A DNA stretch of 64,000 bases from contig LR746275.1 of the NCBI GenBank assembly GCA_902729315.2, positions 2,264,501 through 2,328,500 on the forward strand, in the 5' to 3' direction. The position numbers and the translations under genes are program-made. The notes under the pieces were generated by a model. The model was not told where the DNA came from. It was given only the letters and a program-made list of their open reading frames with translations, and searched no databases. Below, piece after piece: positions 1 through 11,935 of this stretch. Numbering within the stretch: position 1 is the first letter of the stretch; each line of letters begins with the position of its first letter. The DNA is from Spirodela intermedia (lineage: Eukaryota > Streptophyta > Magnoliopsida > Alismatales > Araceae).

Positions 1-7
1 GATTCGA

Positions 8-110
8 CAGATGCTGGGGCTCAACCAGAAGTTTTCTAGGTGATTGGCTGCATTTCATCAGCCACTATCTCTGTTTTGATAAATGGAGAGATTTGTGGAT
101 TCGACAGAAG
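8..110 (+). mobile_element. Possible LINE reverse-transcriptase fragment
   Basis: The plus-strand frame through 40-110 reads GCISSATISVLINGEICGF. This resembles the stretch of plant LINE reverse transcriptases just before the RGLRQGDPLSP motif (CIsSxsxSVLiNGxxxGF). The preceding frame (IRQMLGLNQKF) also fits the family. The similarity stops near position 110 and the RGLRQGDPLSP block is not seen. The window edge cuts the left side. This is a short decayed remnant with no intact ORF, and the assignment rests on one motif. Confidence 0.4.
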
Positions 111-1130
111 CTATTCATCTTCTTATTCTCTTTGTTTTTATTTGGATAAATTTTTACTCAATGTGGAAAAAGGGTCGACGGTGCTGATTTTATGGTTGGT
201 AATCCAGTCTGGAAAGCAAGAACTCAATCATCTGAACGAACGTGGGCTCTCTCCAATTGTCTCTTGAGTATCCAGCAGAACGGAAGCCGGTGATAATTTT
301 TTTCTTTCGGTACAGAAAGTGAAGGTTTTTTTACTAAAAGTGGAAAGTGTGTGCATGATGAAAAATCTAATGGGGGATTTGGAGCCAGAGAAAGGAGGAA
401 GGGTTGTGAGATGATAGTTGACCACATTAATTCATCAGCCTGGATTTAACTTCTCATGTGGGGATTTACAAAACCTTGTGCCGCTAGATGATCCATCATC
501 CTTTTTTTTTAATTCCTTATATGGGTATTTCTTCGCTAGATAACAAAGCAAGTGCAGTCAACGAGCCTTTCCTTATATAGTAGCGGTAGTTTGAAAATTA
601 GATCTAAGTCTCAGAGGATAGATAGTTCAGGGTTGACCATGTCTAAAGGTACTGACTTAGGTTCCAGTTGAGATGAGATCACATGTGGGGAAGGGAAAAC
701 CGATTTCCACATGCCTCATCCAATTCGGGAAAGGTTGACCCTGAGAACATGCACGTTGTTTCTAGTTTAGTTCATGAATGGTCTGCTATTTACTATTTTT
801 GCAAGGGATGCTGATCTGATATGTGTTCTTCAAGGTGACGGTGACGGTGTGGGGGAGAAGATTACAGGGGAGAGCAGCTTCTCTGAGCAGAAGGTTCACC
901 ACAGATGCAGGAGGAAGAAGCACGACCCGGGGTTGACCGAACCCATGAGATGATGACTGACCGCAGCTGTACCTCATGGGGAGACATGAAGACAGCATTG
1001 ACCGAGACTGGATGTCCCGTCATGTTTCTACTGAGCTCCCCCCCCTTGAATTAGCTATTAGTCCCGAAGTCTCTGTAAAGTCCCTGTAAACTTTTCCTTT
1101 ACTAGAAATCTGTTCTGACGTTTCTGTCAC
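111..1130. other. Intergenic, no gene recognised
   Basis: I see no convincing coding exon on either strand here. Short open frames (40-267 plus, 786-998 minus) have no recognisable motif. The stretch 600-1020 carries scattered TTGACC words, which contain the W-box core TTGAC, but nothing shows that they are functional. Confidence 0.5.

Positions 1131-1170
<40 letters not shown>
1131..1170. repeat. (CT)n microsatellite upstream of the HIG1-domain gene
   Basis: A nearly pure CT run with one TTT interruption lies about 460 bp upstream of the ATG at 1629. CT/GA tracts near plant promoters can bind BBR/BPC GAGA factors, but no function is shown here. Confidence 0.9.
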
Positions 1171-1628
1171 AACTGCTTCGCTCGCTAGAGCAGGGTTTTA
1201 TGGAGGTTGACTTAGGGTGAAAATTTGATAGCAGTATCGGCCATGGCCCGAGAATATCAAGAAAGGGAGGGTCTCTCGAACTGATGACGTCACTGATGAC
1301 GTGCGTTCCTCTGGACGCGCCGACCTCGCAGTTGATGCGGCTGCCGTGAGCTCTGACGAGAGGCAGTTTGACCACGCTCCCTCCCGTCAAAGGAACTTTC
1401 CAGCGGCGTGGTGCTAGTATTAAAAAGCTACAACTCAAAACCACCACGTCGTCGCCCACGGCTTCCTATGGCGGCGCCGCCGCTGGGTTCGCTCTGTTTA
1501 AAACAACCCCTCCCCTTCTTCTCCTCTCGGCAAGGATCATCCTATCGCTGAAACCGTAATCATCTTCTTCTTCCCCCTCCCATCTCCGTTCAACATCTGG
1601 TCCTTTGTTTCTGAGAAGAGCAGCGACG
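1171..1628 (+). promoter_or_regulatory. Upstream region of the HIG1-domain gene
   Basis: This 460-bp stretch between the CT tract and the ATG should contain the promoter and 5' leader. It has a GC-rich part (1320-1500), a TATA-like TTTAAA near 1497, and a pyrimidine-rich leader (1560-1610). The start site was not determined. A 145-aa minus-strand open frame across 1466-1903 is a by-product of the CT repeat and GC-rich sequence. Confidence 0.4.
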
Positions 1629-1736
1629 ATGTCAGAGAACCAGGCCGCCGCCACCACCACTACCGCCGCCGCCTCCACCGCCATGGAGTCCGCGAGGAAA
1701 TGGGTCGTTGAGAACAAGCTCAAAACAGTCGGTAGG

Positions 1737-1783
<47 letters not shown>

Positions 1784-2142
1784 ACTCTCTATCTGACATT
1801 CTGTGTGAAATCGGAAGGTTGCCTCTGGCTGAGCGGGGTCACGGGATCCTTCGCCTACAATTGGTCGCAGCCCGCCATGAAAACCAGCGTCAAGATCATC
1901 CACGCCAGGTAGGGTTCCTCCCCATCCATCCGCTGAGTGACCTGAAGCACAGGCGGGGGACTCCCATTTCTCGGGGCCTTACCCACCTTTTTCCCTCATA
2001 CAGGCTCCACGCTCAAGCTCTCACCCTGGCGGCGCTGGCCGGAGCCGCCGTCGTGGAGTACTATGACCGCCAGCACGGCTCCAAGGTGCAGCAGCGCCAG
2101 GGGGAAAGGCTTTTCGCCGCCCCTCCGACCCACGAGAACTGA
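1629..2142 (+). CDS. HIG1-domain (hypoxia-responsive family) mitochondrial protein
   Basis: Three exons: 1629-1731, 1818-1908 and 2004-2142, joined in frame to 110 aa. The N-terminus is Ala/Thr-rich. The HIG1 domain follows: VENKLKTVGCLWLSG, then SFAYNWSQPAMKTSVKIIHA, then LHAQALTLAALAGAAVVEYY. These form two hydrophobic hairpin segments separated by a short basic linker. The domain matches the small plant hypoxia-responsive HIG1 proteins, relatives of yeast Rcf1 and animal HIGD. Those proteins sit in the inner mitochondrial membrane and associate with respiratory supercomplexes and cytochrome oxidase; the role in this plant is inferred. Intron 1 carries a (CT)n tract directly after the donor. 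The next gene, UTP14, lies 942 bp downstream on the same strand. The start at 1629 is the first ATG of the frame; an in-frame ATG at 1683 is an alternative. Confidence 0.9.
1740..1780. repeat. (CT)n microsatellite in intron 1 of the HIG1-domain gene
   Basis: A pure CT run of about 41 bp starts a few bases after the splice donor at 1732 and occupies half of this 86-bp intron. It is likely to vary in length between individuals. Confidence 0.95.
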
Positions 2143-3084
2143 AGGAACAGGCGGCGGTTATGAGCCGCCGATGCCGGTTGCGCCATCGTGCAACCAGAAC
2201 CCCCACCTGATCTATCTCTGTAATTCTTCGGATTACGCACAATAGAAAAAAAAATTCATCTTTCATAGTTCTATCGAGATCATCTTCTTCACTCGAGTGT
2301 CCCACCGTTGTGGGAGAAATGTGCCGCAAAGGCAGCTTCTTAGCTGCATTGCTTCTTCTCATACTGCGCGCACATTGTCGGGTCAAGTTGGCACCACAAG
2401 TCAACGGGGGATAAATGGGCACTATTTTTTCTACGTTTTTTTGAAAATAAAAAATACGCTCCCAACTTTATTTTATTTCTCAAAACATTACGAAATGAAA
2501 ATGCAGTATTTTTAATTTAAAGTTACTATATTAGTCATGAAAAAAATAAGCCCGAAATATATTTTCTAAACATTCTGCTCCATTTTTCTTAAAGCTCTTC
2601 CACTCATGATAAAATATTTCCTTCTCCCCCTTTAAGGCATCTTTTTTATTTATTTTCATAATATGGAAATACAGTATCTATTCCCCTATTTTTTTAAAAA
2701 TAGAATTGAGTTGTCTCTGCAGTGGAGCCCACAGCTAAGTAAATTTATCCAAAACACCCTGAAGAAACCTATTGTTACTATTGGACGCCTAGATGGAGCC
2801 ATTATCTGAGAAACAGTCGTGGGGCTCTAGGTTTCACGGATCGGAAGCAGCCTTCTCCATCTTCCCTCCATCTTCTCCGGGTTGCCGCTGAGCGCTTGCT
2901 GTCACCGTCTTTCCCCGCTTCGTGCCGCCACCGTGCCAGCGGCCGGCAAGGGTTCGCCGGACGCCTCCACGAACCTCAAACTTCCGTGCCAGGCGCCTAC
3001 TCCTGAGCTCCGTCCTCCGCCTGCTGCCGCCTCCGGCGAGTTTCTCTCTCTCTTGTCGCCGGCCATTCCCGCCGTTCTGTCGAC
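2143..3084. other. Intergenic: 3' end of HIG1 gene, AT-rich spacer, UTP14 leader
   Basis: The first 150 bp should be 3' UTR of the HIG1-domain gene. From 2400 to 2700 the sequence is AT-rich without features. From 2850 it becomes GC-rich and pyrimidine-rich, as expected of the UTP14 5' leader. No other gene is seen. Confidence 0.5.
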
Positions 3085-6000
3085 ATGGCGGAGGGGGGGA
3101 TGGGCGGAAAGAAGAGAAAGCAAAGGCGCCCCCAAGGCCTGGGAGTGGAGAACGAGAAGAAGGACAGTCGGAAGAAGATGAGGAAGGATGAGAGGAGAAG
3201 GAAAACCGGGCTGCGGCTCCCCTCCGCCCTGCGCAAGGAGCTTAGCAAGGTGGGTGGCGATTCCCGAAACAGTGACGACGAATCCGACGTGGAGCGGAAG
3301 GGGGACGTCTACGAGTACGAGGAGGGCATTCCGGAGGAGGAGAAGGGGAGTAACCGGCGGTTCGACCCCGTAGAGGACGTCGAGTACGAGCTCCCCGACG
3401 ATTTCGAGGTTGGATTTCTACTTTTCTTTGGAGAGCTAACGAAGAAGGTTGCTCAGTTTATAATTTTCAAATTCTAGTTTGGTTCTCGGAATTGTGCTTG
3501 TAGGATGAGGACTTGCCTTCTGACGATGAACCTGGCAGCGATGAGGAAGGTGGGTCTGGAAGATCTGATGATGGTGAAAAGGACGAGGACGCACACTTGA
3601 GGATGCTCCAAGGAATCACCGGCATGCCTGGCCACGCTTTCCGAGGTAATATCGTATTTTCCATGTGCAACTAGACGAAAGGAAGGTATCTCTGACCCCA
3701 AGTGCGATTTTTGATCTCTCAGGCAACAAGAGGAAGGAACCCGTGTTCTCTGACGGACATGGCGCAAATGGCGGGGATGCGCAGATAAGCATTCAGGATT
3801 TATTGGATCCTCTCCATGGGAAGCCCGGGTACAGTAGTCTAAGGAAGAGGTTGCAGCATATAGAGAAGAAACCGATGACAATACAAGCTCCACTTCCAAG
3901 AGTGGAGAGGGAGAGGCTGGAAAGGAAGGTGGCCTATGAGCACACAAAGAAGGATATGACTAAATGGGAGCCACTGGTCAAGAGGAACAGGGAGGCCCCA
4001 ACTATTTATTTTGATGAAGATGTTGACATTGGTTACTCTACAGTCGGGGCAATTGCCTCTGAGTTTCGACCGAGGACAGATTTTGAGAAGAAAATGGCTC
4101 AATTGGTCCAAAATCCAGAGATTGTCGAAGCTCACCAGAAGGATGGTGATAAGTTGTTAACTTTAAACAAGGTGATATGGCGCAGATGCAAACTAATAGG
4201 ATTGTGGGTTTTATTTAATTTGCGTTCGTAAATAATAATTTCCCTAGACATCATGATGCAATGCATGTGCATATTTCGCATGCTTTAGTTGTTTCCACAT
4301 GGTTAACGTTCTTAGCATACGTGTCATCAGTGCCAGAAATCATGAGTAAAGAAGGGAATCGCTTGCACAGGGATTTTTATTTTTTTGATTGTGCATTGAT
4401 GTCTTATGTTAGAGTGGATGTTGTGAACCTTTTTCTTATTTGGTTGGCTTTTACTCTTGCATGTACCTGAAACACCTATCACTTATGTTAAGTAATCTTG
4501 CCATCCCTTTTAAGAGCCGTACATTGCTTTTTTTGCTCACGCCTGGCAAGAATTAATGAATAGGCTATCTAAAACTTGAGGAATCCTGGCACATATACTT
4601 TTTAAATATCAGAAATCATCTGAGGAAGTCATTCCACGAGGAGTGATGTCTAAAACAAAGCAATATAAAGAATTGGCAATGGCGATTCCAACATTTGATA
4701 TTTTTATTTCTGTAAGATCCGCGGCTTTTACCTTTTTTTTGTTTTTGGTTGAGGTTTTAACATTGTACAGTTTTATATCCTGTTTAGTGTGGGGAGGAGA
4801 GATGAGTATTCCTTTCATTTGTGGACAAACATGGCTACGTGGGTGAAGAAGTATTTTGGGACAGTCCTATAGTATGTGCCTTTGCAATTGCCTAAGTAGA
4901 AGGTCTTTCTTTGGTGAAGGTAGTTTCTGGATCATATTTTCAGTAGAAGCAAAAAATATTATCTGGCACATTTGCAAATCTTAGTTTCTTGTGCGTCGAG
5001 CATTTCCAGTGACCTGCTTGTTGAGTAGAGTCACGAATATAATAAACTGAAGCGAAATTCCTTTTTGATCTCGGCCCTTTTCTTCTCCTTCGTGCCTTTA
5101 ATGTGCTCCCATAAATGACGCCAAAAAGTTATTATAATGTCGCCAGGCTCTTTGTTTTGTCAAATATCATCGTGGTATGTTTTTTATTCTTCCTCACCAC
5201 ATTCGCGCATTAGTTTCTTACTTGTACTTAATAGGGGGTTTCTGGACTTCTAATTCGTTAGAGTCATGCCCTAGTGCCTCAAGTACTCATCAACATATTT
5301 AACTACCGTTCTATATTGTTTCCTGCACTTTTGTTTCCAGCAGTTTATGCTTGAAGTTATAGACTTCAGTTTTATTGCATACCTTCATGAGCTTTTATTT
5401 CCCGTAACCATAAGCAAGAATATTCAATAATTGCAACCATCCAACTTATCTTTATCAAATTATTTATTTCTCTTTGCATTTGAGATCGAATCCTTGGAAA
5501 TTCATATATGCTTCTATTTACGTGGTGTGCGTAAGTTAGCCTATATTTATTTTATAATTTTAACTGAGATGCTTATTTCATCTGATATATATATTTTTTG
5601 AGCAGATCTCGATAGAAGATATGAAGAATATTCAAAATTACCGAGCCAAAATGAAGAGTCTTCTTTTCCGACATGAAATGAAAGCAAAGCGTATTAAAAA
5701 AATAAAGTCTAAGACATATCATCGCATGCTTAAGAAGGGTAAACTCAAGGAAGGTTCAGATGAGGGTCTGACGAATCCGGATGTTATCAAAGAGCAGGCA
5801 ATGAGGCGAGAGTTCAAGCGGGCTGAGGTGAGAGAAATCATAGTTTTTGGTCTATTTGGATTATCCATTTATGATGATATGCCTACTTGATGTGATGGTT
5901 TTTTGATAAAGTTCAAATGAAAAAGTGTGACACTTTGTCGTACAATGCAGGAGCGAATGACCTTAAAGCATAAAAACAGTTCAAAATGGGCCAAGAGAAT

Positions 6001-9000
6001 ATTGAAGCGAGGACTAAATGCTCAAGATGAAGGCACTAAAGCTGCATTAACCGAACAACTTCATCAGCATTCACTTTTGACCCGGAAAATGGATTCTGTG
6101 AAGGACGGCAGTAGTAGTGAGGACAGCAGTGATGACGATGATGATGATCTGTCAGATGACTCTTTAACTGGAGGGGCTTCCAAACTTCTTACAAGAGCAA
6201 AAGAAAAGACTATGAAAGTTATGGAGGAGGAAGATGAGACCTCCAAATCAGGGCTTCTCTCATTGCCGTTCATGGTAAACCTTTAGTTTTTTTTTCTTAT
6301 TTCATTTCACTATTTTATATTATCCACTCTGATTATCTTTTAGCACCTTAACAATCTGAAGTGTCAGTGGTCCATGCAATGCCCCTGTTTCATATATGAT
6401 GGCCAATGCGAGATCACAAGATATATAACATTAGCATATTATCATATGGTGATGTATATTCTTCCTAATACTGACGCAGACTGTAAACAAAATACTATTT
6501 ATTATCATATGACGCTAGAAAATGGCAAATGATTAGGGAGGCAAATTCGCTTTTTAGCATTCTTCTAATTATTTGCTTTCCACTGGTTGGCGAAAAGAGT
6601 TTGAGACCTTTCTTCAATGGAGAAAACAGAAGAAGGGCTGTGAGATGGTTGATGTGACATCAGCGTAAAGTTTGGAACCTTATCCATCCAGGCATTGAGG
6701 CTACTATTATAAGCGTGGCCTATCTAGGTGTGGGTGCCTCAGACGAGAAATGTCTGTAGCCAATAGAAGATCACATCAGATGCCAACATAATTAGTACAG
6801 TAAATTACAGAATAGGCTGGAGAAGAAGAGACATGATCGTAGAGGGTCATTAGAATTTGCCAATATTGATTAAGGTGCTTCGTGTTGCGAGGTCGGGGCT
6901 GATAAGTTTCATTTTTTTCTACCCTTGGGATACTGCAGCACGAGATTATTTAACTTGCTGCAGGTTTACCTCCTCAAAACTCCCACCATTAAGCAGTTAG
7001 CCTCCAGTGGAGTGTGTTTTTCATCAGTGTGTTAGATCATCCTATTTTCTATGTCAGTCTTTTGTGGCAGAAGACTCCTGTAAAAAACACTTTTCCCTTA
7101 AGACACAAGTTCTCATGATGATCTCTGACAGGTTAGAAGAAAAGATCTGATGGGCTAGGCCCACAATCTAAATGTTCTAGTGAGAGTGAGTCTGACCTGA
7201 TGTTTTCATCCATCATGTCCTTTGTAGGTTCAGTTATAGTCGGGTTGGGATGGGTGAGGAATTAGTCTTATCCACGCCATTTTTTCTCTTCTCTAATTGA
7301 AAGGTCTTATCAAGCAGATGTTTCAGACACTGAAGTTATTCCCAGTTATCTTATCTCTCCTCAGAGGACGCATCCACCTTGGCTTCATTTTCTTTCCTTG
7401 AACATCTGTACTTAGATCTGAGATACTCTGTTAGCCGCCAAACTTAAATGAAGTCGGAGATCATCTTTCCTTTCCCCTCATATGCCATGTCTCCTCATGC
7501 CACGTCTGATCACATGCTATTGTGCGCCTCCTTATGTGAGTCGCCTCATGACATGCATGGTCGGTTTGTGGTTTGACTTTTGTGGTGGGCCCCACTGTTC
7601 TGGATCCGAATTTTATGGAGCTTTGGACCGTATCATCGGTGATCATTCAACATCACCATGCTGGGACCATCATTCAGCCTGCACGCTGTTTAATTGGTAC
7701 ATGGGTGACCACCTCATTCCCAGATTGCTACCTAGCCTACTCAAGGATTGTGTGAACTGTTGATGAGCTTTTAACGTCCAATTGATACAATATGCTAATG
7801 ACAAGTATTCTGGAATCGCACTTAGTTCTAACTCTTTAGTTCTCCAAATCCGTTCCCTTGATAACTATGATCGATCAAACTTTTGAAAAGTGCCCTTCCT
7901 TGAATTGCTTATGCACAGATTCGAGGCCTGAAAAAGAAAAACGAAGCACTTCTCGAAGAAGGGAGAGCTGCTCTTCAGGAGTATGATTCATCATTGAAGG
8001 GCCTCAACAACGACAACAGGAAGGACGCTGCACAACCAGGCGCATCAAGTGGCAGAAGAGTTTTCGGAGCATCCAGAAAAGAGCCCCAGGAAAACATCGA
8101 CGAAGTTGAGACAGACGCCATTGGAGATGGCAGTGATAGTGAAGCTGAAAGGCGTTCTCTATCAAGTCGTGCGATGAGAAATTCAGCCCAACGGCCTCAG
8201 AGGCCTTCTGGAGAAGTAAAAACGAGCCATGAAGGTGGATTTAAGGTGAGTATATTCCGAACTTTTTTAGATCACTTGCTCAGAGGAGATACTTATTTCT
8301 TTATGCACCGTCAGATTTATTTTTATTTTTTTCATTTTTACCTTGTTGAATCACAGAATATCGATGAAATTACCAAAGAAACAGGCTCCAAGATTACATA
8401 TGATGTATCGATTTTTGATATCGACTACTTTGGAAAGGTATTATTACTTCCTGTGACCCAATCTTTTTTCATCGTCGCTCTTTTACTTTTCCTTTAATTT
8501 TTTATTTTTTTTTCGGTTGATGAAGAGTGACAACGTGGTGGACGTTGCCGTCAACAACGCTGTGACAGCTCCAGACCATTCTTCATCTCATCTGGACACC
8601 AAGGTAGGGCAGACTTCTCCGGTAGAACTTGGACTGTTCATCTTTCATCTGGCTCGTTGACTAGTTTTTCTCTTCCGAAAGGCTGCCTTCCAAGATAGTG
8701 ACATGGACTCGGAGGAAGAGATGGTGGATGGATTTCTCTCTGGTGGGGCCAGAACAAGAAACGAGCGTTCATCTGAGGGCTGTGCCTTTGATCTTAAAGA
8801 CGTGGAAGGAGAATTTGAGAGGGAAAAGCTGGAAGTACTCACCCAGGAGGTTCCAGAGCCTGAGAAGCCCGTTTTGCTCCCTGGTTGGGGTGAGTGGACT
8901 CGGACACAGAAGAAGAGAGGCTTGCCAAAATGGATGCTGAATGAGCATGATGAGGCCAAAAGAAAGAGGGAAGAAGCCCTCAAGAAGAGGAAGGACGCTC

Positions 9001-9085
9001 ATCTCAAGCATGTCATTATTTCGGAGAAGATGGATAAGAAGGTTAGTTTCTAAATATGTGCATTCAGTGCTTTGGGAAATCATAT

Positions 9086-9132
<47 letters not shown>

Positions 9133-9938
9133 CATGTGGCCAAGTTGAGCTTTTGCCCGGGGAGTGGAAGTCATTGCTTGTCATTTCTTCAGCTTGCGAG
9201 TTTTGTTCGCTAATGATGGATCATTCTGGTTTTTGTTTGCAGGCTGAGAAGCTACATACGAGGGCATTACCCTTTCCGTTTACATCCAAGGAGGTTTTCG
9301 AGCAGAGCATCAGAATGCCCATCGGACCAGAATACAACCCAGCAGTCTCTCATAATGCGCTCAATCGCCCAGCCGTGAGTATCATCCTCTTCCCTTAGTT
9401 ACTTGTTCTGACGTGCAAACAATTTTAAATTAATAGATTTGGGCAGTAGGTTGACTTTGCGGATGACAGAAGCGGTCGGAGAAAACCATACTATTTTTGG
9501 CAAAAAAAAGCACCCAATTCAGATGCTGTTAAAAAATTCTTCTCATCATGATGCATTCCTGGCTTCAAAGATTTTTCCAAGATACAAGGAGAAATCATCT
9601 AGACCGATTGCTAGATTTTGTTCTTCTACCGCTAACCATACAATCTTTTTTTTGAGTAAAACCACCAACTTTTCTTAGGAATTTGAGCTCGAAGCTGAAA
9701 GTCAAACAGAAGGGGGAATTAATGGATGACTCCACTTTGCATTTCCTGTGCTGACCTTAGATTCTCGTTTGTTCAGGTGGTCAAGAAACCGGGCATCATC
9801 ATAAAGCCCATTCAGTTTGAGGAGGTGAGCGCTCACGAAAAGTCAACGGAGCCCAACCGGCCGAGTCAAACCAAGTCGAAGAGAGGCAAGGCTCCCGGAA
9901 AACAGGCGAAAGCCCCTTCCAAAGGGAAGAAATCTTAG
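3085..9938 (+). CDS. UTP14: U3 snoRNA-associated protein 14 (SSU processome)
   Basis: Eleven exons: 3085-3408, 3504-3645, 3723-4171, 5606-5827, 5951-6274, 7919-8245, 8357-8437, 8526-8603, 8682-9041, 9243-9374 and 9777-9938. They join in frame to 866 aa. UTP14 belongs to the nucleolar SSU processome and in yeast activates the helicase Dhr1 during U3 snoRNA release and 18S maturation. Visible family features are a lysine-rich N-terminus, acidic low-complexity blocks (DDESD, SDDEPGSDEE), the core REAPTIYFDEDVDIGYSTVG (about residue 245), RHEMKAKRIKKIKSKTYHR (about 325), RMTLKHKNSSKWAKRILKRG, a long acidic serine run, LLPGWGEWT, and the C-terminal block RALPFPFTSKEVFEQSIRMP. The last exon ends in a basic GKAPGKQAKAP tail. 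The length is about that of plant orthologues. Introns 3 (1.4 kb) and 5 (1.6 kb, 6275-7918) hold nothing recognisable. Intron 9 holds a CT tract. Confidence 0.96.
9087..9129. repeat. (CT)n microsatellite in UTP14 intron 9
   Basis: A pure CT run of about 43 bp lies 45 bp after the splice donor at 9042. It creates spurious Ser-Leu and Arg-Glu repeat open frames on both strands. Confidence 0.95.
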
Positions 9939-10352
9939 CTCTCGCTTCCGCTGAAGGGTATGCCCAGGGATGTTCGAGGCCAGGTAAGGATAGAATGAGG
10001 CACCGATTTTTCGGCCGCTGCAGCTGATATGAGTTTCATATTATCCACTTGCACTTGAGCTCACAATTTTGTATAGCAGATGGAGAGTATCCTAGATATT
10101 CGCCCCCCTGGGCCCACTTTCGGGCCCGGCCCGGGACCGGGTCTACCCAGCACACCTATTTAATCCATTTTTGCCCTGTAATAAACCACCTTATTAGTTC
10201 TAATCCAGTCCTCCTTTCATGGTATTTAATCCCATTTCCTATTTAATCCAATTTTGCCTTCCTTTTTAGTTCTGCTTCGATAAATTGATTCCATTTTTAT
10301 CGTGTGCTGCATCCATTTGAATGCTATTTATCATCAAATTCTGTCTCCTTTT

Positions 10353-10389
<37 letters not shown>

Positions 10390-10572
10390 ATGTTCCAATT
10401 CACATCTCAACCGCTGGGGGCTACTGGAAACACGCTGCAGTAGTCCCCATCTTCATGAAATAAAGATGATCATCTCTAGGCTTAGATTGGAGTAGCAAGA
10501 AGAAAGGTAGATCTCTGGCATATTCGGGTCAAAAAGACCCCTAAAATGCGAGAAGAATGGGGCGAATTAATC
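9939..10572. other. UTP14 3' region with (TCA)n microsatellite
   Basis: This stretch follows the UTP14 stop. An AATAAA at 10180-10185 is a plausible poly(A) signal, with another AATAAA-like site near 10459. A (TCA)n run of about 14 units lies at 10347-10389. No further coding sequence is seen. Confidence 0.55.
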
Positions 10573-11935
10573 TTCCTCCTCTCCTCCCCTTCATTCTCTA
10601 CCATGTTGAAGTAACACAGCTCGTACAGGTTGCGATCGTTGTTGGAGGCGATGACACGCAGCTACTCCTTGACGTTGAGCTTCTTCAGGTATTTCTTCGT
10701 CAGCTACTTCCAAGTACTTGAGAATAGTCCGGAAAGGGATTGTGAGTTAATAATAGGTTGATCATAATATTTAGGGAACCCAAGAACAAATGAACAAAAC
10801 CCGACAGAAGAGATTGGACCGGAGCCAAAACCAACTTTTATAATCATAATCTACGAACCCTTTTAACAGTAATAATAAAGGAAAATATCTAATCTGCTTG
10901 GATTGTCTGCGATGGCTTAAAGAAAATGATTAAAATTATGGGAACCAAATCACCAAATTGGAAGCCTGATCTTTCCTGTTCATTGCATTGTTTTCCAGAA
11001 ATAATCACTGTTTAGAAAAGGTTTCAACTAAGATGGAATATACAGAAATAAACCAAATAAAAAAAAACATGAAATATAACTTCGAAGCCATCGCGATAGT
11101 GGGTTCTTTAAAAGTGTTCAACATATAAAATAAAATACTAAGATTCCATGCATTGAAGATCATCCGAAAGTATATCGTGTGAAGGAAAGTGAGGCCCATC
11201 AGCTCATTCAGGGTAAGAACAAAATATAAGTTGGGTACGGGAACATCAAACACATTCAGATGTAATGGCATCTGAATTCCTAAAAGGAGAAAAATTAGAG
11301 TAAAAAATGATATACTAAACGAGTGATTGAGAGAGAGCCCATTGTGAGCAGCCTCAAAGAAAACGTATTTAAAAAAAAAAATGCAAGCTCAAGAAATTTT
11401 CTTCGTCTGTAAGACATTTCCTCTTTGTTCCAACTAAGATTTAATTAATGCCATACAATCGAGGTATTGATCTTTCCTGAAATGATTCACCCAGCAGGAG
11501 TACGAACACCTTGAGATCAATCACTGTACATATAGACACATGCTAAAGATAACAGGGCCTAAACATGTCAGTTAAATTTTTTATAGAGATGATAAAGATA
11601 AATAAATAATACTTCTCTAATGAATAAATCTCTAAAATGAAATAGATTCATCTAAGTCTCCTTTCCATCACCATCATACATTCCATCGATTTTAAAAAGC
11701 GCCCTCACACACTAAAAAATCACATGAAATCTTACATCTGTAAAGACTTGATAGAAGGTCCTAAAAGAAAATCAACAACAGCTGACCAAGGTGACGTCAT
11801 TACCACTTGGAGGAGGGGCCCTCAGAGGAGATGGTGATTTTGCTCTTGTCATAGGAAACTGTGACCGTGTCTTTGAGCGTGCCAAGCTTGTCTCACGCAA
11901 CCTTGATGTGCTTGCTGCGTGGAGACATAAGAGTG
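10573..11935 (-). pseudogene. RPL22: RPL22 (eL22) ribosomal protein pseudogene, intron retained
   Basis: Two minus-strand blocks match consecutive parts of ribosomal protein eL22. The upstream block (11804 to about 11914-11935) reads HIKV, an in-frame stop, then DKLGTLKDTVTVSYDKSKIT and ISSEGPSSKW, ending at a possible GT donor at 11803. The downstream block (10573-10733) reads TKKYLKKLNVKE, stop, [20 protein letters not shown], then an acidic tail, as at the eL22 C-terminus. The two are separated by about 1.07 kb without coding sequence, so the intron is retained and this is not a processed retrocopy. Defects are a premature stop in place of glycine after HIKV, a Trp-to-stop change (KEW to KE-stop), a frameshift around 10705, and no recognisable N-terminal exon. 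It is a decayed duplicate, not a functional gene. Confidence 0.75.

Noticed and set aside
1466-1903. 145-codon minus-strand frame with (RE)n repeat
   Set aside because: The repeat is the antisense of the CT microsatellite and the frame overlaps the HIG1-domain exons; it is a shadow.
2902-3248. Several GC-rich open frames around the UTP14 start
   Set aside because: They are shadows of the UTP14 leader and exon 1, which is in frame with the conserved protein.
7461-7763. Overlapping open frames in UTP14 intron 5
   Set aside because: They are not similar to anything I recognise, and the flanking exons join in phase directly.
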